DNA from: Dactylosporangium sp. AC04546
GTDB taxonomy: Bacteria > Actinomycetota > Actinomycetes > Mycobacteriales > Micromonosporaceae
DNA: 64,000 nucleotides
Assembly: GCF_022095675.1 (NCBI RefSeq)
Contig: NZ_JAHYSG010000055.1
Span: 15,465 to 79,464, forward strand
Direction: 5' to 3'
Position 1 is the stretch's first letter. The number at the start of each line of letters is the position of its first letter. The position numbers were made by a program, and so were the translations under genes. The notes beneath the pieces are model-generated. The model was not told the DNA's origin. It did not search any database and saw nothing but the letters and a program-made list of their open reading frames with translations. Positions 60,174-64,000 of the stretch are shown piece after piece.

Positions 60174-60613
60174 GGGTCCAGTCTCGGGGATGCCGTGCCG
60201 ATGGTCAGGAACGGGATCGGGCAGGACGGGCAGGTGCAGTTGGTCAGGCTGTCGCAGCGGGCGTCGACGATCTCCGTCAGGGTCGAGCGGATCGCGGCCA
60301 GGTCGGCCATGCGGCGGTCGATCTCGGCGATCTTGTCCAGCGCCCGTTCGCGCAGGTCCGGGGTCGGGTGGTGCCGGCGGCCGGCGTCGAGCAGGTCCGC
60401 CACCTCGTCCAGCGTGAAGCCCAGCCGCTGCGCGGCCTTGATCACGTTCAGCAGGGCCACCGTGTCCGGCGGGTAGAGGCGGTGCCCGCCCAGCGACCGT
60501 GACGGCTCGGCCAGCAGGCCGCGGCGCTCGTAGTACCGCAGCGTCTGGATGTTCAGCCCGGTCAGCTCGGCCACCTCGCCGCTGCGCAGGCCCCCGCGGG
60601 CGTCGCTCGTCAT
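60170..60613 (-). CDS. MerR-family metal- or redox-type regulator
   Basis: A 147-residue MerR protein: [25 protein letters not shown], dimerising coiled coil, and a C-terminal [16 protein letters not shown] with Cys at 120, 126, 128 and 131. Cys-rich tails of this kind bind thiophilic metals in MerR/ZntR/PbrR relatives, but the mid-coil Cys of MerR is missing. TACCCT lies 6 bases before ATG 60613, so it is leaderless and autoregulated from the operator upstream. Confidence 0.87.
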   Translation of the reverse strand: MTSDARGGLRSGEVAELTGLNIQTLRYYERRGLLAEPSRSLGGHRLYPPDTVALLNVIKAAQRLGFTLDEVADLLDAGRRHHPTPDLRERALDKIAEIDRRMADLAAIRSTLTEIVDARCDSLTNCTCPSCPIPFLTIGTASPRLDP

Positions 60614-60619
60614 GCCCCG

Positions 60620-60651
60620 AGGGTAAACCCGTACCTAGGTACCGACTGCAA
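60620..60651 (-). promoter_or_regulatory. MerR-type promoter with GTACCTAGGTAC operator
   Basis: Minus strand: TTGCAG (60646-60651), 20-bp spacer, TACCCT (60620-60625). The perfect palindrome GTACCTAGGTAC (60631-60642) fills the spacer and also contains the TAG stop (60635-60637) of the upstream helical-protein gene. Confidence 0.7.
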
Positions 60652-61147
60652 GCCGCAGGATCGCCCGGGTCGAGCCCATGCCGTACCGGTCGGTGTCGCT
60701 CGACATCGCGGCGACCTCCGCGAGCGCCGGCGCCGGGTCGATGCCGTGGCGGCGGGCCCGGGCCAGCAGGTCGCGCAGGCCGAGCAGCTCGTCGCGGGCG
60801 TCGGCGCCCTGGTCGCGGGCGCTGAACAGGATCAGGTGGGCGCGCAGCTCCGCCGCCGTCGTCCAGTCCCGGGGCAGGGCGGCGCCCCAGCGGAACCACT
60901 GGTACCGCTCGAACAGCCCCCGGATCGCGCCCCGGACGAGGTCGTCCCCCTCGGCGTAGCGCTCGACGACCGCGCGCAGCACCGCCACCGACCGGCCGTC
61001 GGCGTTGATCGCGCCGAGCTCCCGGTCGACGCCGGTGCACGCGGTGATCATCGCGTCCGGGTTGGAGACGTCGACCGGCGCGGTGGCGACCGGCCGGTAC
61101 AACGCGTCGAGCCGCGCCATCTCCCGCTCGACCTCGCCCAGATGCAT
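60635..61147 (-). CDS. Small helical protein of the protease/CHAT locus
   Basis: A 170-residue soluble, almost all-helical protein I do not recognise at family level. Features: [18 protein letters not shown] at the start, two blocks of amphipathic helix around [20 protein letters not shown] and [15 protein letters not shown], and a hydrophobic [12 protein letters not shown] between. It begins 8 bases after the subtilase gene on the same strand and so is co-expressed. By position it could be an adaptor or inhibitor of the protease. Confidence 0.7.
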   Translation of the reverse strand: MHLGEVEREMARLDALYRPVATAPVDVSNPDAMITACTGVDRELGAINADGRSVAVLRAVVERYAEGDDLVRGAIRGLFERYQWFRWGAALPRDWTTAAELRAHLILFSARDQGADARDELLGLRDLLARARRHGIDPAPALAEVAAMSSDTDRYGMGSTRAILRLAVGT

Positions 61148-61155
61148 GCGTGCGT

Positions 61156-62280
61156 TTATACCTCGTGTTTCCAGATGTACCTCGTGATGCCCGAGCCGCT
61201 GTCGGCCGCCAGGTCCTCGAGCGCGGCGCGCGCCGCGCGTGAGGACGGCTGGGCGGCGGGCGCCGGACCGGGCCTCGACAGGGCGGCGGCGACGGCCCCG
61301 GCGACGTGGGCGGCCGCGAACGACGTGCCGCTCCACTTCGCGAAGCCGTGGAACGCCTCCCGCGGGTGCTCCGCCGTCGAGACGCCGTCGAGGAACGTCG
61401 AGACGACGTCGACGCCGGGCGCCAGGTAGTCCACCCACGGCAGTCGCGGGCTGAACGGCGCGCCGGCCGCGCCGACCGCCACGACGCCCGGCAGCGTAGC
61501 CGGCCAGGTCGGCTGCGACCGCTGGGCGACGCCCGCGTCGTTCCACCGGTTGCCGGCGGCGGCGACCAGCAGCGCCCGCTCGCCGAGCACCTCGACCGCG
61601 CGGCGCAGGGCGAACGGCGGCGCGCCGTCGGACGTCCGGCAGCCGATCGACAGGTTCACCACCTGCGCCCCGTCCTGCAGGACCGCCGCCGCGAGCGCCT
61701 TGACGACCTGCCACGTCCTGCCCCGGCCGTCGGGTTCGAGGGCCTTCCGGGGCCGGATGACCGCGCCGGGAGCAAGGCTCTTGATCACGCCTTCGACGAA
61801 GCGACCGTGCCCGGCCACCTGCGGCACGCCCGACGAGTCCGCCACCACCTGGGCCTCGACCGGGTCGACGTCGAGCATGACCACCGTGACACCGGCGCCC
61901 GTGCCCTCGCCCTTGCCCGATGGGGCCGCCATGGCGGACGGCGCCTCGGCCGGCACGGCGACCAGCGCGCCGAGGGACTTCGGATGGCCGAACGCGAAGA
62001 TGTTCTCCAGGTCCCGGTCCTTGCCCATCTCCGGGGTCCAGCCGCCGAAGCGGCCCGCGCACCACCAGCGCAGCTGGGCCAGCAGCAGGTCGAGCTGCTC
62101 GGGGTCGACGAACGTCGACGCGGACACCTCGGCCGAGACCGGCACGCGGGCGAGCCGCAGGGCGGGCAGCTCGTCCGGCGGACCGATAATCAGGTCCTGC
62201 CGCAGGTCGCGTGCCCTGGCCAGCACCAGGTCGAGGTGGTCGAGGTCCACGACGAGGGCGCCGAGCTCTTGCTCAGACAT
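61156..62280 (-). CDS. Intracellular S8 subtilisin-like serine protease
   Basis: A 374-residue protein without signal peptide. After an N-terminal domain of about 125 residues ([35 protein letters not shown]) comes a subtilase core: Asp137 in MLDVDP, His158 in [10 protein letters not shown], Asn244 in AAAGNRWND, and Ser320 in [11 protein letters not shown]. The Asp motif is atypical (LDVD for DTG/DSG). GGAAGGAAG lies 6 bases before ATG 62280. Divergent from the TPR-CHAT gene across 115 bases and followed by the helical protein. Confidence 0.87.
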   Translation of the reverse strand: MSEQELGALVVDLDHLDLVLARARDLRQDLIIGPPDELPALRLARVPVSAEVSASTFVDPEQLDLLLAQLRWWCAGRFGGWTPEMGKDRDLENIFAFGHPKSLGALVAVPAEAPSAMAAPSGKGEGTGAGVTVVMLDVDPVEAQVVADSSGVPQVAGHGRFVEGVIKSLAPGAVIRPRKALEPDGRGRTWQVVKALAAAVLQDGAQVVNLSIGCRTSDGAPPFALRRAVEVLGERALLVAAAGNRWNDAGVAQRSQPTWPATLPGVVAVGAAGAPFSPRLPWVDYLAPGVDVVSTFLDGVSTAEHPREAFHGFAKWSGTSFAAAHVAGAVAAALSRPGPAPAAQPSSRAARAALEDLAADSGSGITRYIWKHEV

Positions 62281-62357
62281 GGCGCTTCCTTCCCGATTGA
62301 GGATTCCGTACCACGGATACGCCACCCCGCCCCGTGATGCACCGGCCGACCGAGCGA

Positions 62358-62387
62358 TTGACATCGGCGCCGTCCGGTACGCAGTGT
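62358..62387 (+). promoter_or_regulatory. Promoter of the TPR-CHAT gene
   Basis: TTGACA (62358-62363), 18-bp spacer, CAGTGT (62382-62387), with GTG 62396 eight bases later and no Shine-Dalgarno. It lies in the gap shared with the protease gene, which also has TCCGT/ACGGA arms at 62305-62317. Confidence 0.5.
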
Positions 62388-62395
62388 GATCGATT

Positions 62396-64000
62396 GTGAG
62401 CGCGGCAGCGACGGCCCGGGCCCTGGCCGAGCGGGCGATGCGCGTGGCGGACACCGACCCGGCGCGGGCCGAGCCGGTCGCGGCCGCCGCGGTGCGCGCC
62501 GCCACCCGCCAGGGGGACCCGGCCGCCGCCGCGCTCGCCGAGCGGGCGTGGGGCCAGGCCCACCTGCAGACCGGCCGGATGGACGCCGCCGCCCGCCACC
62601 TGCGCCGGTCGATCGCCCACGGCGAGCGGGCCGGCTCGGGGACCCTCGCGGGCGAGGCGCGGATCAAGCTGGCGTACGCGCTGCTGATGCGCGGCCGCAC
62701 CGCCGCCGCCCTGGCCGAGATCGACGCCGCCGTGCGCCAGCTCGACGGCCCGTCCGCCGCGAAGGCGCTCGGCCAGCGGGCCGTGATCCTCAGCGAGAGC
62801 GGCCGGCTCGACGAGGCCCTCGCCGCGTTCGCCGCCGCCCTGCCCCGCCTGCGCGCCGTCGGCGACGACCTGAGCGTGGCCCGGCTGCTCGCCAACCGCG
62901 GCAACCTGCTCGCGCACCGGCACGCGTTCGACGCCGCCGTGGCCGACCTGCAGGAGTCGGCGCGGCTGTCCCGGGCGCTCGGGCGCGACCTCGCGGTCGG
63001 GATCGTGGTCGAGAACCTCGGCTTCGTCGAGACGCTCCGCGGCGACGTGCCGGCCGCCCTGGCGTACCTCGACCGCGCCGAACAGGCGATCACCGCGCAC
63101 GGCGGGCACCTCGCCGTGCTGCTGCAGGACCGCTGCCAGCTGCTGCTGTCCGCCGGGCTGGCGGCCGAGGCGGCCCAGGTCGCCGAGCGCGCGGTCGCCG
63201 CGTACGGCCGCGAGCGGCGCGAGCTGCGGGTGCCGGAGACCCGGCTCATGCAGGCGCAGGCCGCGTTCGTCGCCGGCGACCGGCCGGCGGCCGCCGCGCA
63301 CGCCGCCCGCGCCGCCCGCGAGTTCGCCCGCCAGGGCCGGCCTGAGTGGGCCGCCGCGGCCCGGCTGACCGCGCTGCGGGCCGGCGCCCCGGCGACCGCG
63401 CCGCGGGTGCGGGCCGTGGTCGCCGCGCTCGACGCGAGCAGCTGGCCGGCCGCCGCCGTCGAGGCCCGCCTGGTCGCCGCCCGGGTCGACCGCCGCCACG
63501 CCCGCGACCACCTCACCCAGGCCGCGGCCGCCGCGCGTCGCCGGGGGCCGGCGACCCTGCGCGCCCGTGGCTGGTTCGCCGAGGCGCTGCTGCGGCTGGA
63601 CGGTGCCGACGACGCGGGTGCGGCGGCTGCGGTACGGGCGGGACTGCGCATTCTCGACGACCACGCCGCCGCCCTGGGCGCCACCGACCTGCGGGTCCAC
63701 TCCGCGGCGCACCGGCGGGAGCTGACCGAGCTGGGCCTGCGCATGGCCCTGCGCGACGGCCGCCCCCGGCGGGTCCTGGAGTGGGCCGAGCGTGGCCGCG
63801 CGAGCCGCCTGGAGTACCGCAGCATCCGCCCTCCCGACGACCCACGCCTCGCCGAGCTCCTCGCCGACCTGCGCGGCATCGTCCTGGAGGAGGCCCGCGC
63901 GGCAGGGAAGGCCCGGACCGGCCGCCAGGTCGCCCTGGAGCGGCTGATCCGCGACCACACCCGGCAGCGCCGGGGCACCCCCGGCGCTGCCGGGTGTGGT
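62396..64000 (+). CDS. TPR-CHAT protein, C-terminal part beyond window
   Basis: 535 codons are open from GTG 62396 to the last base. At least eight TPR-like helical hairpins fill residues 1-330 (for example GQRAVILSESGRLDEALAAF and LLANRGNLLAHRHAFDAAVAD), then a helical stretch with LEWAERGRASRLEYRSIRPP, the segment that in actinobacterial proteins leads into a CHAT (caspase-like) domain. The His-Cys dyad would lie downstream and is not seen, so CHAT is inferred. TPRs usually sense or hold a partner; activation would free the peptidase. Confidence 0.78.
   Translation, partial: MSAAATARALAERAMRVADTDPARAEPVAAAAVRAATRQGDPAAAALAERAWGQAHLQTGRMDAAARHLRRSIAHGERAGSGTLAGEARIKLAYALLMRGRTAAALAEIDAAVRQLDGPSAAKALGQRAVILSESGRLDEALAAFAAALPRLRAVGDDLSVARLLANRGNLLAHRHAFDAAVADLQESARLSRALGRDLAVGIVVENLGFVETLRGDVPAALAYLDRAEQAITAHGGHLAVLLQDRCQLLLSAGLAAEAAQVAERAVAAYGRERRELRVPETRLMQAQAAFVAGDRPAAAAHAARAAREFARQGRPEWAAAARLTALRAGAPATAPRVRAVVAALDASSWPAAAVEARLVAARVDRRHARDHLTQAAAAARRRGPATLRARGWFAEALLRLDGADDAGAAAAVRAGLRILDDHAAALGATDLRVHSAAHRRELTELGLRMALRDGRPRRVLEWAERGRASRLEYRSIRPPDDPRLAELLADLRGIVLEEARAAGKARTGRQVALERLIRDHTRQRRGTPGAAGCG

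Noticed and set aside
1..64000. tRNA, rRNA, integrase or transposase genes
   Set aside because: None recognised on reading both strands; repeats here are not linked to any such gene in view.

Overview
The window is high-GC actinobacterial DNA, most likely from a Micromonosporaceae-type soil actinomycete. That placement is inferred from gene content and style: ECF sigma factors, many LacI-, ROK-, MerR- and PaaX-type regulators, secreted hydrolases, GTG starts, and 4-bp ATGA/GTGA gene overlaps. About a dozen genes carry a TANNNT -10 box 6-8 nt before the start codon, the mark of leaderless mRNAs. I see no rRNA, tRNA, CRISPR array, prophage or complete insertion sequence.

Layout. 0-5.6 kb: a cut-off cytochrome P450, a thioesterase, a GlsB-type membrane protein, a membrane metallophosphoesterase, a membrane PAS protein that stops where a GGDEF domain should begin, and a small-molecule kinase. 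5.6-6.4 kb is a repeat-rich gap. 6.4-14.7 kb: a secreted metzincin-like protease, a flavoprotein, an NmrA-type protein, a decayed LacI regulator facing a GH32-like protein, zwf, and a septum-formation-like lipoprotein. 14.7-18.9 kb: a compact DUF2252/panE/phosphatase operon and a FUSC transporter.

18.9-31.8 kb is a carbohydrate-use locus. A GH116-type glycosidase is divergent from a LacI repressor. A long operon follows: lipoprotein sugar binder, two permeases, a membrane protein, an alpha/beta hydrolase, a second LacI paralogue, an FGGY kinase and a fucose/arabinose-type ketol-isomerase. The same perfect operator (GAAATCGATTTC) overlaps both the GH116 and the ABC promoters, so the locus is one regulon. 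The hydrolase carries an in-frame array of 42-bp repeats at its N terminus, related to GTTCC-rich intergenic arrays at 5.6 and 10.7 kb.

31.8-47.5 kb holds mostly single genes: LysR/NmrA pair, DUF1877, a penicillin-binding-protein-like lipoprotein that has lost its active-site motifs, GNAT, sthA, a PemK-like protein, a flavin-fold protein, a lone condensation-domain protein, DUF3159 behind an iron-box-like site, STAS protein, ECF sigma plus membrane partner, ROK regulator, SDR, second GlsB paralogue and a universal stress protein. 47.5-60.6 kb: a two-gene unit of a GGDEF-EAL protein and an alpha-oxoamine-synthase-like enzyme, a GH6-CBM2 cellulase, an MFS protein with a repeated tail, two MerR regulators with 20-bp-spacer promoters, a broken ECF41-type sigma factor, CopC, PaaX and YnfA-type proteins.

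60.6-64 kb is the best candidate for an unusual system: a TPR-CHAT protein (running off the window) divergent from an intracellular subtilisin-like protease and a small helical protein, resembling caspase-like/TPR conflict modules. Two families of dispersed palindromic elements (34.2 and 40.8 kb; 57.3 kb) and several short tandem repeats at gene junctions show active repeat turnover in this region.
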